Shown: piece after piece, positions 49,581-63,290 of the stretch | Numbering within the stretch: the first letter of the stretch is position 1 | How the letters are laid out: every line of letters begins with the position of its first letter | Source: Pyrenopolyporus hunteri | Taxonomy: Eukaryota; Ascomycota; Sordariomycetes; Xylariales; Hypoxylaceae | Assembly: GCA_902806595.1 (NCBI GenBank) | Contig: CADCXC010000037.1 | Span: 1,550,001 to 1,614,000, forward strand | DNA: 64,000 nucleotides | Direction of reading: 5' to 3' | The notes under the pieces: model-generated | Told to the model about the DNA's origin: nothing | What the model saw: only the letters and a program-made list of their open reading frames with translations | Databases searched by the model: none | Position numbers and translations under genes: made by a program

Positions 49581-52500
49581 CTTGGTATCAGTATACGATC
49601 AAACGCCCTCTAAAGAATGATTCGAATTAGAGTCCAATTAGCTCTTCAGCATAGACCTATAAGAACACGGAGTGTCAGCTTCCCGCAATTGTTGCCGACG
49701 ACAAGGGAAACGACAATGAGCCCAAGTGACCTAACGCACGAGTCGCCTAGGCGGGGGATTTACTAGACCGCCTACCTTGAAGCTGCTGGTCGCCGCTATG
49801 GGCCTAATTGATATTAGCTGATGAGCTGGCAGAAGATGGGTGAGGGAATGGAAATCGGGAACAAGGAAAAAGCGCGCCAGAGAGGGAAGGGCCAGACAAT
49901 ATAGAAAAATAAATAATTCAAAGGGTACCATACGAAAGGGCATGTACCCACTCAAAGTAAGATAAGGCGATGTTAGATTAAATACGATGTATGGCACGTG
50001 TGGTGAAAAGTACCTGCCAGCATCAGGATCATGCATGTATTGTACATAGCATTGTACGGCTAGGTACCTCGGGCGTGGAAATTAGACCTACGTACCTACA
50101 TACCTAGGTACCTACCTAGGTATTAATGCACCAACGTTTGAGGTACCTACCTAGGTATCGTACTAGACTCGATCCACTAAGGAATTGGAACGCGGACTGA
50201 CAGGTATGGTAGCACCATCCCACGGCCGAAGAACTTCAGCCCCGGTCGGCATGTGTACGCCTACCCGGTAGCGTTAGGTGGTGAGGAAGTAGGTAATGTA
50301 CATAGATAGGGGATTAGGAGCACCTGTTGCAGCGCGTGAACGAATGTTGCTCGAGACGGTGGTTACGTGACACGACTAGCTCGGCTCTCTCTCGTATACA
50401 TTCAGGTACGTATTGTACCGCACATACCCAGATACTGCTGCAGTGTACATACCACGCGAGAGGCTAGGGGATCAATTGTCAACCATGTCAGTCCACTGAT
50501 AACCTTAGCGGCCCTTTTAGCGTTCCGGGGAGCTTGGGGCATTTCGGGGGGCGCGCTAAGCAACTTACGGGTTCGCCAAATGGTCAGACTTTAGACGATC
50601 CTTTGCCCGCTCCGTTCCTTACGAACTTACCGCCGGCTCGACGCAGACGACGTCCGAGTTAAGTTTATCGACTTGCTTATTCTGTACAATACTATGTTTC
50701 AAATTTCGCATTGCTAGGCACCCTAAGGTATGTAGGAATGTCTTGGTAACCTTCAACCCCTTCTAGAAATAGAACTTTGTTGGTTTCATAAGGCTCAATC
50801 GAGTTGCAGCGTGTGTAGGCATTTGATCTATTCTTACCGTAGCTACCTACCTAAGTACTAGGTAGGTACCTAGTTATGTGAACTTCCCCGAACGAATAGA
50901 GAGAAAAAAGGCTCTGGGGTAAAGAAAGGAAAATAGAAAAAGGAACAAGAATATCCCTTACATGGCTCGAGTCTGGTTCGTCTAGACCCTCTTTCCCCAA
51001 TCCTTCAAGTACACATGTACCTACCAAGAGAAGCTTCGCAAGATAGCCGATAGGAGAGGAAAGATAGCAGCGGGCCGAATATGGAGATCGCGTCAGCTCT
51101 GATTGGATATTGGTGTGCCCCAAGCCACGAGATGGCCCCACACAAGTGGCCGTTTGATCCATGCGATTGGCCAGTCGGGAATGGTGCTGTCTGGGGAAGG
51201 ACAGTTGCACTACGCATATTAAGTACCCCTACCCTACCTAGGTAGGTACATACAAGTACCTATCTAAGGTACCAACAGCATGCTGATACCAGTGCTAATG
51301 CCAGTACCATGTGAAGGCAAAGGTACCTAAATGCCCTAAATACCTACGCCTGCAGGAGGTATTGTATTATAGTTCGAGGGCAGGATTTCAATCATCAAAC
51401 CCCTATTCGCCAATAACCAAGCCAATACCTTAACACCAAGCCTTTGTTGGAGAGAGACCAGCCGCCTATGCGATATGTAACGTTGCCCGGATTCGGCACT
51501 AGTCTCGCATTCACAGGAAGAGAGTCGTCGCTTTCCAACCAACCAACCAACCTACCAACCTCACTTTCACGAGACTCCTCGAGTTTTTTTGTTTCTTTTT
51601 TCTTCCTGCTCACATATGACTCTGATTACGCCGCCATCGCGATCGCTGACCATTGAAGGCATCCATCACCCCGATCACTATTCGTCCGTTCTTGATTGGC
51701 AGCCGCTAGCAGTTAGCTGATACGACTTACCATCCGACCCGACTCTCTGGGTGATGTTACGGCGATGACAGACTTTGATTCTAGGGCTCGATGTGTCCGG
51801 AACGAACAGACGAACCTCTCACCTCACCACACCACCACACCATACCTTTAGTAGAACCCTCAGCTTAGATCCCCCCCCCCCGCCCCGTTTTCTATTCCAT
51901 CTTTCAAACCTAGCCTGTAGTCTAAACCATACGCCTGCCGGGTCAATCCGTACCGGCCGGGTTGGCGCTCCCGTATACGGCGTCAAGTCTAAATTATATG
52001 TACGCCCTGAAGTGGCACGGAAGCTCTTGGAATAAATTAAAGGAACCATTTTCTCGTGCGACACGCCACCTCCGGAGTGCGAGGTTACATTGGGCGATTT
52101 CAGCGGCCTAGCCACGTTAAGCTCTCGCTGCATATTCGGTGTTCCTCGGATTATACGCCACATACGTATGCGCCGCGGCAATGAGCAGCATTCGGAGGTG
52201 ATAACATCAATTAAAGGTATGTGAAGTTTCGCCGGGTTGAGGGTCGGTCTAAGACACGATTACTCCGGTGCTTAGGGAATTGAGTGAGCAAACCCTCTTT
52301 AGAATTTAGATACAGGGATAATAATCAGCTCCCATGCCTCCCTGTTTGCCCCCCCAGCTTGGACGGATATTGGTGTAGAAGATACCCATAGAATCGACAC
52401 CGATGGTTGATTACTATAATTAAAATCGCGCCATCCGCATCTGTATCGTATTCATGTCAAGCCAAATGCAGGTAAGAAAAAAAATGCTAGCAAACAAAGT

Positions 52501-53542
52501 CCTTCAAACCCACGTGCTTAATCCCGTGGAATCCCAACCCTAGTTCCGCTAAGGCGCTACATAGACTATAGGTCGTATTGTTAGCACGATTCGAGGAGAT
52601 CTTATACTATGGTAGCATCGGTTAGATCCTGAGGCACACATCACGTTTATAGGGAAGCGATCGAAAAAGGTGAAAACTACATTTTGGAAATCTATATAGG
52701 CACCCAGGTATGTATGAGGTACACATAGGTAGACATAGGTAGCTATGCTCCCTAGGATCCCACTCTCAAGTAGCTATTATCAGTTCGCCTCGGACGGCTT
52801 CAGCAAAACGAGAATGCCTAACGTGCAATTAACATTAAATAGAACGACATAAGGCTTGCGTGCGAATTTCTTTTACCGGCGAACCCCAATACGGAATCCG
52901 TCGACCGCGAGTTAGGCCTTCGCGCTGGCCTCAGCGCCGCGCCAAAATATTTCACTCAGCCCAACCAGAGACTTTGATCCATAGTCTGTTTATCAGGTAA
53001 TATGGACTAGTTGGAAGATAACGCAGTTCACGAACCGAGAGATCGGCGATAAGGAAGCCGCTTAAGCTGACCCATGCAAGCGATCACCGGGCATCCGAGA
53101 TAAAAGGGGCACGACTCGTGTATAAATGTATTCGGATCATAAATACCTAATTAATGATATATCGCTTATCTTCGGAAGCGATTGAATTCATGGAGTAGTC
53201 CATGAGATAACACTACTTCTTAAACGAGAGTATTTTTTAACTTCTATTTTGAAGATAAGTCTTCCACGACATTCCTAGCTAGATAAGTGGTCTCAAGGTT
53301 TGCTACCGTTAGTGCGCGTCTGCACCTCCTCCATACACTATATATTATTCATGAACTAGGAGTAACTAGAAGATTATTACCGTAATGTTTACTTTATAAT
53401 AATGATTTTTTTAATATTTATAATATAGACGAAACACATAGTCCTCGTAGTAGTTCGTTGAAGTTATATCGATACCCCTATTAGCCCGGACGAATCTACA
53501 CCTACCTGCTATCTCCATAACTATTGCGCGATATCCAGAAGG

Positions 53543-53564
53543 TGCGTAGATGCGAGGTCAGTGC
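53543..53564. repeat. 22-bp dispersed repeat, copy 1
   Basis: GCGTAGATGCGAGGTCAGTG followed by CT recurs at 54261-54282 with one G-to-A difference. The copies are direct repeats 718 bp apart, close to the edge of the AT-rich block. Confidence 0.6.
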
Positions 53565-54260
53565 TAGTAAAAGAGCTTCCGAGCCAGACTGCCCACTCCA
53601 AGTAGATTAACATGGAGTCCCAGACTTCGAAAATCCCGAGTCTGGCACCCTTACATGTCCTTAAGGGCGAATGTTCATTGGATAAATGCCTAACGCGAAC
53701 TCTAGTAAGCATTCATATGTTATAATTCCTATGGTTTAAGCCGCAGGTTAATCTCTTCCTCGTTGGAGGGACATTCTCCCTTCTTCCTAATCTCAGTGCT
53801 CACCTAGTACCTAAGTAGGTAACGAGGTACATGGCCATTGAAACGTGATTGAGGGATAGACCCAACCCCTTTACGATATAAATGGGTCAGAAGCCGCAAC
53901 AACCCGTATAGGGGACTATCTTCGATGAAACCGAAGTGGCGAGCTCGTCGTATCGTCTTACGGTTCCGGGGGCAGGATCAAACGAGCAGCTAGGTGTAGC
54001 GTGTACGAACTCGATAATTCTTGCCTGCCGATTATCTGTACTGGTAAGCTTACCCGGGTGTTATCACTACTACAAATCTACTCTTCATACTAGATATATA
54101 CAGTTTCAGCTCAAACCTCCATACTTGCGAAAGTTTATAGGTTCGTATAACAAGCGTGCTTTGTTTAGGGACTCGAAGATATATCTACGTACACATCAGT
54201 TGTAGAGAGACTTAGGAAATTGCTAGACGTTTCTTAGGTAACGCGCAACGCCTAGAGGAC

Positions 54261-54282
54261 GCGTAGATGCGAAGTCAGTGCT
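54261..54282. repeat. 22-bp dispersed repeat, copy 2
   Basis: Matches 53543-53564 at 21 of 22 positions; the one change is G to A, the direction RIP would give. Confidence 0.6.
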
Positions 54283-54530
54283 TATGTCGCCCCTAACCTA
54301 CCTAGGTACCTAGATATTACGCCTGCCACGCTTAGGATAGTCCCTAGAGAAGTGGTACGTCGTGCTGGACTTTTAAGAAAAGGTTTTTTTCTCTCCTAAA
54401 AATTATGTTGGTCGAATATTTACGAGTTACTGGTTTTAAACGGTAATAATAAAGCGGTTAAAAGTAATAGTTAAAGGTATAACACTTTTAAACATATATA
54501 ATACGTTAATCGGATAAATAATATATAAGA

Positions 54531-54690
54531 CGGTTAATTATTTACTATAAAACCGTTAATTCGTTAAAACGTTAAAAAAAAAATGATATAAATTATATAT
54601 ACGATAAATAATTAGAAAAAAAAAATAACATAATCGTATATTTAAGTTAATATAATTAATATAATACGAAAAAAAATGATATAATATTAA
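54531..54690 (+). mobile_element. Saturated-RIP terminus of the hAT-like MITE family, copy C
   Basis: The 43 bp from 54529 align to copy B without gaps and differ at 14 sites, all C-to-T or G-to-A. Alignment continues loosely through three degenerate GATGACATAA-like subterminal repeats (RIPped to ATGATATAAA- or ATAACATAAT-like forms) to about 54690, then becomes uncertain. It could be the left end of a third MITE or of a longer autonomous relative whose body forms part of the AT-rich block. Confidence 0.7.
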
Positions 54691-57600
54691 AAATATTTAA
54701 ATTAATATAATAATTTAATTTTATTAAATAATCGATATTATAATAATATAATTTTATATTAAAGTATTTATTATAACGATAATAAAAATAGATATATTTT
54801 TATTAAATATTTTATCGTTTTACGTAATAAACATTTAAAATATAATTTTTAAAAATAATATATTTATCGATTAATGCGAAGTTAAATTATTTATAATTTT
54901 TATATATATATAATTTATTTTATTTTATTTATTTTATATTTTTTATTATACGATTGTATAATAATTAATCGATTATTAATTAACGACTTTTTATTTATTT
55001 AATAAATTTCGAAATATCGAATATTTTTACCGTCGATACGTTTTTATAAAACCGTAATTTATTACGTTACGTGTCGTATTTTATTATAACGTTTTATAAT
55101 TTTAATTATAAAAAACGTTATTATATATTTAAATATTTATTATTATTATCGACTTTTTAAAATTTATATATTTTTATAAATTAATAAAATTATTATAAAT
55201 ACGAAGCGATATAAAGTAAAATTTTATTTTATTATTAATTTTTTTAATATTAACTTTTTTAACTTTAATATTATACGATTATTTAACCGTTTAAACATTC
55301 GATAACGAAATTTAAAACGGTTTTATTACTTTACCCGTTATATTATTTTTTAAACCGTGGTTTTTTATATTTTATTTACGATTTTTTAAATATCGACTCG
55401 TATTAATAACGTATTAACGATATAACTTTATAATAAATTTCGATTAATAATAATAAAATTTTACGTTTAATCGTTAATAAATAATTTTATTATACGATTA
55501 TTTTATTAAAATTTATTTTTTACTTTTATTTAATTTTATATAATTTATAAAACGATTAATTAAATATTTTTATTAAATTTTATTTTATTTTTTTTTAACG
55601 TTATTTATTTAATTTATTATTTTTAACGCGTTTATTTTACTTCGTATTTTTTTTTTATTTTTTTATATTTCGATTTATAATTTTATTTTATTTTTAATTT
55701 AATTATTAATTTTTAATTAATTCGAAAATATTAAAAACGTTTTTTAATAAAACTTTCGAAATATTTATATTTTTTTTAATATATAATGTTATTAACGTTT
55801 TTTAATATAATTTATAATATATCGTTTATATATAATAAATAACTTTTCGAAATCGATTTTTTAAAATTATTAAATTTATATTATAACGATAATAAATATT
55901 ACGAGAAAAAATATTCGTTATTTTATTACGATTTATTTTATTTAATATTTAATTTAAAATACCGTTTTTTTTTTATATATATTTATATAAATATAAGTAT
56001 ATTTTTCGATTTATTTAATAATCGCGAAAAACTTTTTTTTATTTTTATAAAATATTTATAAATTAAAGTTTTTTCACTATTTATAAAACGTTTACTTTCG
56101 AAAAAACGGCGCGGTTTAATCGATAAAATTTATTCGACTTTTATAAAAAAACTTCGATTAATTAAATTTAGGTTCGATTCGACGCGATTTAACGTCGAAA
56201 GTTTTAATTTTAATTATAAACGTATTACGTTTTAAGGGACGAAATTATTAATTAAGGTATAATAAATAATAAAATCGTTATAATTTAAAATTTAATTTTA
56301 TATATTTATATAAAATATTTAATAATAATTAACTTTAATCGTATTTAAATATATTTTCGTTTTATTATTATAAAATCGCGTTTTTAACGACATTTTTAAA
56401 TTAATTTTTTAAATCGTTTTTATATAATTTACGCGTTTTAATATTAATTAAAAAAAGTTAAAAAATTTCTTTATTTTAATCGAAAATTTTAATATCGACC
56501 GTTTTAACTTTATAAATTATTATTTAAACCTCGATTTATTTTTATCGAAAAAATTTAAAAAAACTTCGAACGATTATAAAATTTTAAAAATATTATTTAT
56601 AAATTTTATTAATAAAACGTTTACGCCGTCGATATACGAAATAAACGAAATTATTAAATTTTAAAAATCCATTCGAATTATAATAACGTAAATAAAATTA
56701 AAAAAATATATATAAATTATTTCGAATTTAAAATTTTATATTTTCTACTTTAAATTTAATAATATTTTTTTTAATAACGTATTTTACGATATTTTAATTA
56801 ATATTATTACGATTATTAATAAAATTAAAAAAAAATATTTTTACTTTTTACCGTCGTAAAAAAAAATTTAATTTTTACGATTATTATTAACCGGTTTAAA
56901 AAATCCGGTAAAAAATAAACTTTCGAATAAGTCGAAATAAAAAAATTTTTATTTTTAAACGGTTAAATTAAATAAAAATCGTATAAAAATATCGCGGTTA
57001 ATAAAAATATCGTCGAAATTTATATTTAATATTATATTAACGAAGAAAAAAATAAAAAAAACCTTCGACGATTATTTATTTAAAAAAGTATAAAAGTTTA
57101 TAAATCGTCGATTTAAACGTTTTAACGAAACATTTATTTACCGCGAAGTCGTTTTTTTAAAATTATTAATATCGATAAAACTTTTTTATTCGAAGTTCGA
57201 TACGTTTTAAAATAATATACTTATATAATTCGAACGATTTTAATTTTTTAAATATATAAATAAATTAATTAAAGTTTATATTATTATTAATTTTTTATTT
57301 TTAATTATTAAATATAAAAATTTCGATATTAATATTTTTTAATTTTTATCGATCGTTTAAAATTAAGTTATTTTAAGATATATTATTTATTTTAATATTA
57401 TTTAAAAATTACATTAATATGTAAAAAAAAGCCGTTATTTTTTATTATTTATTATTATTATTTTTAATATTATATCGAATAATACGAAAACGTAATTTTA
57501 TATATTTTAATAAAATTCGAATAAAATTTATAATAAATATTTTATTATTTATTTCGTCGATATTTTTATATTATTAAAAATAAAATAATATAAACGGTTA

Positions 57601-57725
57601 CGTATATATATTATTAATATATTTATATAAGCGAAAAAAAAAATATATTAAATATTATAATTATATTATTTCGCTTTAATTTACTTTTAAATACGATAAT
57701 AAAAGTAATAAATATAAATAATAAT

Positions 57726-57953
57726 AACGTAATAAATTCGAAAAGTTCGTCGAATTTAAAATAATTAATTTTAAACGATAATAACGTAATAAATTTAAAA
57801 AATTCGTTGAATTCGAAATAATTAATTTTAAATAATAATAACGTAATAAATTCGAAAAATCCGTCGAATTTAAAGTAATCGACTTTAAACGATAATAATA
57901 TAATAAATCGGAAAAATTCGTTAAATTTAAAATAATCGACTTTAAATATATCG
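57726..57953. repeat. Tandem repeat, 57-bp unit, four copies
   Basis: Units starting AACGTAATAAA-like recur at 57726, 57783, 57840 and 57897, exactly 57 bp apart, each with TTCG-AAA-TTCGTCGAATTTAAA-type content. Since 57 is divisible by three, the array may have encoded a 19-residue protein repeat before RIP. Confidence 0.75.
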
Positions 57954-59967
57954 TTAAATTATTTTAAACTTTTAACACGATTTATATATTTTTTAAACGA
58001 TGTATTTCGTTTAAAAAATAATAGAATATAAAAACGTAAAATTAATGGTAAAAAGTTATCGCGTTTTTAAATAAATTAATAAAATATAACGATTTTAAAG
58101 GTTTATATAAAATTTACGAAATTATATTTAATAAAAGGATAATTATAAATTCGAATTTAATTAAAATTATAATTTAAAATAAAAATACTTGTATTTTCGT
58201 TTTAATTTTAATATTTTTTTTAAATTAAAATTATAAATTTATTTATTTTTTATTCGATATAATAATATAAAATATATTATAAATTATATAATTTTTTATT
58301 TTTTAATAAATTTTTATTTTATAAAAAAACTTTTAAACTTTTATTATCGACGTTAAACCCGTTATTTTTTTTTATATCTTAACTTCGTTAATTTAAAAAA
58401 TACGACGATAATAAACGATCTCGTAAATCGATATAAATTTAAAGTTTCGACGTTATAAAATATCGATAAAATATATTTCGTAATTCGAAGTTAATCGAAA
58501 ATATTATTTAATCGACATTCGATTTTAAAATATTAACGCGTTTACCGCATTAATTAATGTATTTATCCCCGTTATACTTCGAAAATTTAATCGACTTAAT
58601 ATTTAATAAATTAATTATTTCGTTAAAAGTTTTAATTCGAACCCGTCGATTTAATAAATTTTTTATCGCATTTTAAAATTTTTTTATAAAAAGCCGTAAT
58701 TATTATAAATCGTTCGATAATTTAATTAATATATTTCGAATTTTTACGAGTTAAAATAAAATCGAAAACGATAATTTTATTAAAATATATCGAAATTTAT
58801 TTAATTAATTATTAAATAATAATAGTGTTTTTATATGCGGTTATTTTTTTCGAACGAAATTATAATAAAATAATTTTAAAACCCGTAAAATATGTATATT
58901 TATATTAAATACGTAATTTAATTTATTACGTAATTAATTTAATTACCGTTAAATTATATTTTTTTTTATATTTATATCGTTATTTTAATTAATTTAATCG
59001 TTAAATTTTTTTTTTATAAATATTCGAATAAAATCGATAACCATTAAATTATAAATTTAAAAATTTAATTATTTTATAATATAATAAAAAATACTACGTT
59101 TTTAAACGTTTTTATTATTAATTATAAATAAAGTTAATTTATTTTCGATTAATTATTATTATAAACGTTAAAACGTAACGTTAAATTAAATTTTATAATT
59201 ATAAAATTATAAATTGGCGAAAATTTAACGTCGGCGACGATAATTATAAATTAAAATTATGAAATAATTATTTATATTTATAAATCGAATTAAATATATT
59301 ATTAATTTTACGTTTAATATCGTATTTTTATTTTTTTTAAATAAAAACGATACGATGTTTCGATTAAATATAACGTAATTTAAAATTTAAAAAAAGTTAT
59401 ATTAATATTATATATTTTTTTAAATTATTTAAAGGAATAATCGAAAATTAAAATCGAATAAATATTTCTTTTTATTAATTTTTTTTATTATATTATAATA
59501 AGTTATTAAACGATTTTATTACGTTTTAATGGTATATTCGAGCGTAATTTAAATTTATTCGATGGAAAATGTTTTCGTATTTTAATATAATTTATATTAT
59601 TGAAAAGGAAAAATATTAAACGATTACGTATAAAATAATCGGGTTATATAATCGGCTTTTATTTTAAAATATCGGGAAATATTTATAAAAAAATGGGATA
59701 TTTTAAATAATAAACGTTATATAATTTATTTTATAAAAAGGGTAATATTCGAAATAGTTATAATAAAAAAAATTTAAATTTTTTTTTTATATTACGTTAA
59801 AATTTATTTTATTATTAAATAATTTCTTTTAATTTATTATTAAATTTATATAAAAATCGTTAGATTTAATATTATATCGTAAAACGAATTTTATTTTTTA
59901 TTTATTATATAAATTTTTAAATAAAGTTTCGAATCGAAATATATATCGTTTATATTTATTATATTAT

Positions 59968-60003
59968 AAATAAATAAGTATTTAAATAAATACTTATTTA
60001 TTT
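59968..60003. repeat. Perfect 17-bp inverted repeat with 2-bp spacer
   Basis: AAATAAATAAGTATTTA and its exact reverse complement separated by AA. In such AT-rich sequence chance is possible, but perfect 17-bp arms make an element end or hairpin worth noting. Confidence 0.5.
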
Positions 60004-61735
60004 ACTTTTTTATCTAAATATTTATTTATATATAGGGATAAATATTTATATAAATTTATTTTTTAAATTTTTTTTAAAAGATTAATTATATTTTTTATTA
60101 TAATAAATAAAAAATAAAATATAAGGTATAAATTTAATTAATTAAAACGAAAATAAATTTAATTTACATTAATAATAAATAAATAAATTAAATAATATTA
60201 ATATAAAATAATAATATAAAAGTTTAAATATTTTTTATATATATAAATATTTAATTATTTACATCGATTAAAAAAGAATTAATTAATATATATTAACGTT
60301 TTAATTAATTATAATATAAATATTATATATATAATTATTAAAAACTCGAATATTTTTAATATAATATAATATTATTTAATTTATTACGCGTAATTTGCGA
60401 TATGTTTTTAAGGTATAAAAGTAAAAAATATAATATAATTTTTAATTTTTAATATAATTATTACGATATTACCTCGCATAATAACGATATTTTATTAAAC
60501 GGTTAATTTAATTTACGATCGTCATTTAATAATTTATACTTTAATTAAAAAACCCCTTTTTTTTATTAATATATTTTTTTAAAATTTTCGTTAATATAAT
60601 TATAATTTAAACCTATGTATTTTATATATATATATATATATATCGAATATTTTATTAAAATTAAATTATATTTAAAATAACGGTTAATTAAATCGTATCG
60701 ACGTAAATTATTAATTATTTAAAATATTAAAATAGTTAAAAACATTACGTATATAAATAAATTAAAAGTTATATATAAACGCGCGAATTAAATATTTAGG
60801 TATTTCGAATATTTATTTATTATACGTATCGAAAAAAAAAATCGAATTAAATAAATAATTATATTAAAAAAAATTAATAATCCTTCGTAATTTTTATCCT
60901 ATTCGAATTTATAATAAAGTTAAAATTAATTTAATATATTATTTATTTTATTAATATAACGTCGTTTTAACTATTTAAACGAAAAAAAAAATATACATTT
61001 TTTTTATATAAATAACTTTCGAAAAACGCGTTAATAAATTAACTTTTAATTTAATTAAATTAAAAAATCTTAAAACTTAAAAATTATAAATTTAAGTTTA
61101 ATATAATTTAAATTATTATAAATTTTTTTATTAATTATTTTATAATTATACATCGTTAAATAAAAAATTTTATTACGTTATTTACATATATAAATTCGAA
61201 AGGAAAAACTAAAATATATATTACGAATAAAAAATCGATTTAAATCGAAAAAATACGTTTTAAAAAGTAATTAACTTAAATTTAAAAATAAAAAACATTT
61301 TATTAAAATACTCGAAATAAATACGTCGAATATACGTCGAAATAATTCGAAGTTATTCGTTTAATTATTATATATATTAATTATTATATAATTTTTACCG
61401 TTTTTAAAATTTATTAATCGTAAATAAAAAACGACGTAATATAATTTCGTATTAAAAATACGATAAACGATATCGTAATATAATAAACGAATTAAATTTT
61501 AATTTTTTTATTTCGATTATATAACCGTTTTTCGAATATATTAACTTAAAAGGGTAATATAAAAATAAATATGTTAATTACGTTTAAAATAAAGAAAATT
61601 TTTATATTTATAATAATAACGTTTATAAATTATACGTAAGTATATTTACGATGTTAAAAAAATTAAATTCGATAAATTTTTTTCGAAAGTTACGTATTTA
61701 AAATTAATTAAATAACATCCGTTAAATCGTTTAAT

Positions 61736-61812
61736 AATAATATATAAAATAATAATATATAAAATAATAATATATAAAATAATAATATATAAAATAATAA
61801 CATATAAAATAA
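61736..61812. repeat. AT microsatellite, 15-bp unit, about five copies
   Basis: The unit AATAATATATAAAAT repeats head to tail with one C-containing variant near the right end. Confidence 0.75.
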
Positions 61813-63134
61813 TAAAATAACTTATTTAATTTAAATTATTCGCCGTAATAAAAATAATATTATTAAAAATTTATAAAAAATTAAAAACGATAAATAAATC
61901 GATATTTAAATTATTTATTTTTATAATTTAATAATAAATTAATTCGTTAAAAATAAATAATTATTTTAAATAATATATTTTTAAAGGTTATTTATAAAAT
62001 AATACGTAAAATAATTAATTATTAAATAAATAATCGAAAAATAATATATTTTAATAAATTTTTATATGTTATAATAAATAAATTTTCGATTAACGTATCT
62101 TTTAAAAATAAAAATTAAAATTATATTTTTAATAAATTAAATATACGCGTACGTATTTAAATATATTAAATAAAATAAATAATTTTAATTTTACTTCGAA
62201 TTATAAAATTAATATTAATAAATAAATCGAAAATATTATATTCGTTTAATGTTTATTTAATTTTACGTTTTTTAATGGTAATATAAAATACGCGTTTTAA
62301 TCGAAATTTTAAAAGGGTTTTTACGTTAAAAAGATTATTTTTAAATATCGTCGATTATTTATTTTCGGTATTTATTGTTATAATTAACGGTATATTTCTT
62401 TTAATATTTAATATTAAATTTTTTTAAAGTGATTATAATTACGTTAAAAGGGTTAAATTTTCGTTTTATATTTTTTAATTTATAACTTTTTATAAAACGT
62501 TATAATTTAGGTAAAATAAAAAAATAAAAATAAGTTTTATTATATTTATATTTTATTCGTTAAATTCGAGTAAAAACGTTACGATAAATAATATTAACGA
62601 TTTAATCGATTCGCGAATAAAAACGTTAAATACGAGTAAAATTCCCTTTTAAATTATAATCGAATTCGATTATAATAATAAAAGCGTTAATTAATTATTT
62701 TTTAAATATATTTAATTCGATTTTAAAAAAATAACTTTTTTAATAAAAAAAAAGTTATCGTTATTTTATTTAATTTTTTTAAAATTTACGTCGTCGTTTA
62801 ATATTAATATAATTAAATGTCGAATAAATGCGATATTTTTTTAAATTATATTAAATTATATTTAAATAATATAAAAATACGGGATTTTTATTTATTTTTT
62901 TAATATATTATTTTTTATATTATTAAAACGTATAATATATTTTTTCGAAAAAAAAATAAATACTTTCGACGTGGAATGTTTTAACGGTTTTTTTTAAAAT
63001 TTATACGTAATAAAAAAGTTCATTAATGTACGTAATATTATTTAAGATTTAAAAGACGATGGATCGTAAAATTAAATATTATCACTTATATTTATAAGTT
63101 ATTAATTAATCGAAACTTACGAAGTAAACGCCGC

Positions 63135-63290
63135 GAAAAAAAAAAAGCGCGTTTTTATAAACGAAAACGTCGTAAAAAAAAAAACGAGTGTTTTTATAAA
63201 TAAAAATATCGCGAAAAAAAAAGCGAGTATTTTTATAAGTAAAAATATTATAAAAGAAAAAATAAGTGTTTTTATTAATAAAGAACTTAT
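63135..63290. repeat. Tandem repeat, 39-bp unit, four copies
   Basis: The (g/a)TTTTTATAA core recurs at 63151, 63190, 63229 and 63268, exactly 39 bp apart. The minus strand stays open over 63117-63308, encoding 13-residue Phe/Ile-rich repeats around FIKT; this is probably the relic of a coding minisatellite, not a gene. Confidence 0.7.

Larger units (their letters stand above)
49581..54389. other. Gene desert leading into the AT-rich block
   Basis: About 4.8 kb without a supported gene. Many TAGGTACC palindromes (about 50060-50160, 50835-50875, 51235-51275, 53805-53830, 54295-54315), a C-run near 51871-51882, and frames at 51775-52035 and 52860-52960 that are GC-richer but not convincing. 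Two copies of a 22-bp repeat are listed separately. Confidence 0.55.

Noticed and set aside
51775..52035. Overlapping frames on both strands at 51.8-52.2 kb
   Set aside because: Proline/histidine-rich translations arise from C-runs and CACCAC repeats, and the opposite strand is equally open.
56100..56280. Possible primer-binding site or retrotransposon core (ggttcgattcgacgcg)
   Set aside because: RIP saturation makes such short resemblances unreliable and no flanking long terminal repeats can be seen.
57726..57953. CRISPR-like array
   Set aside because: The context is a fungal genome; the units are contiguous diverged tandem repeats without unique spacers.
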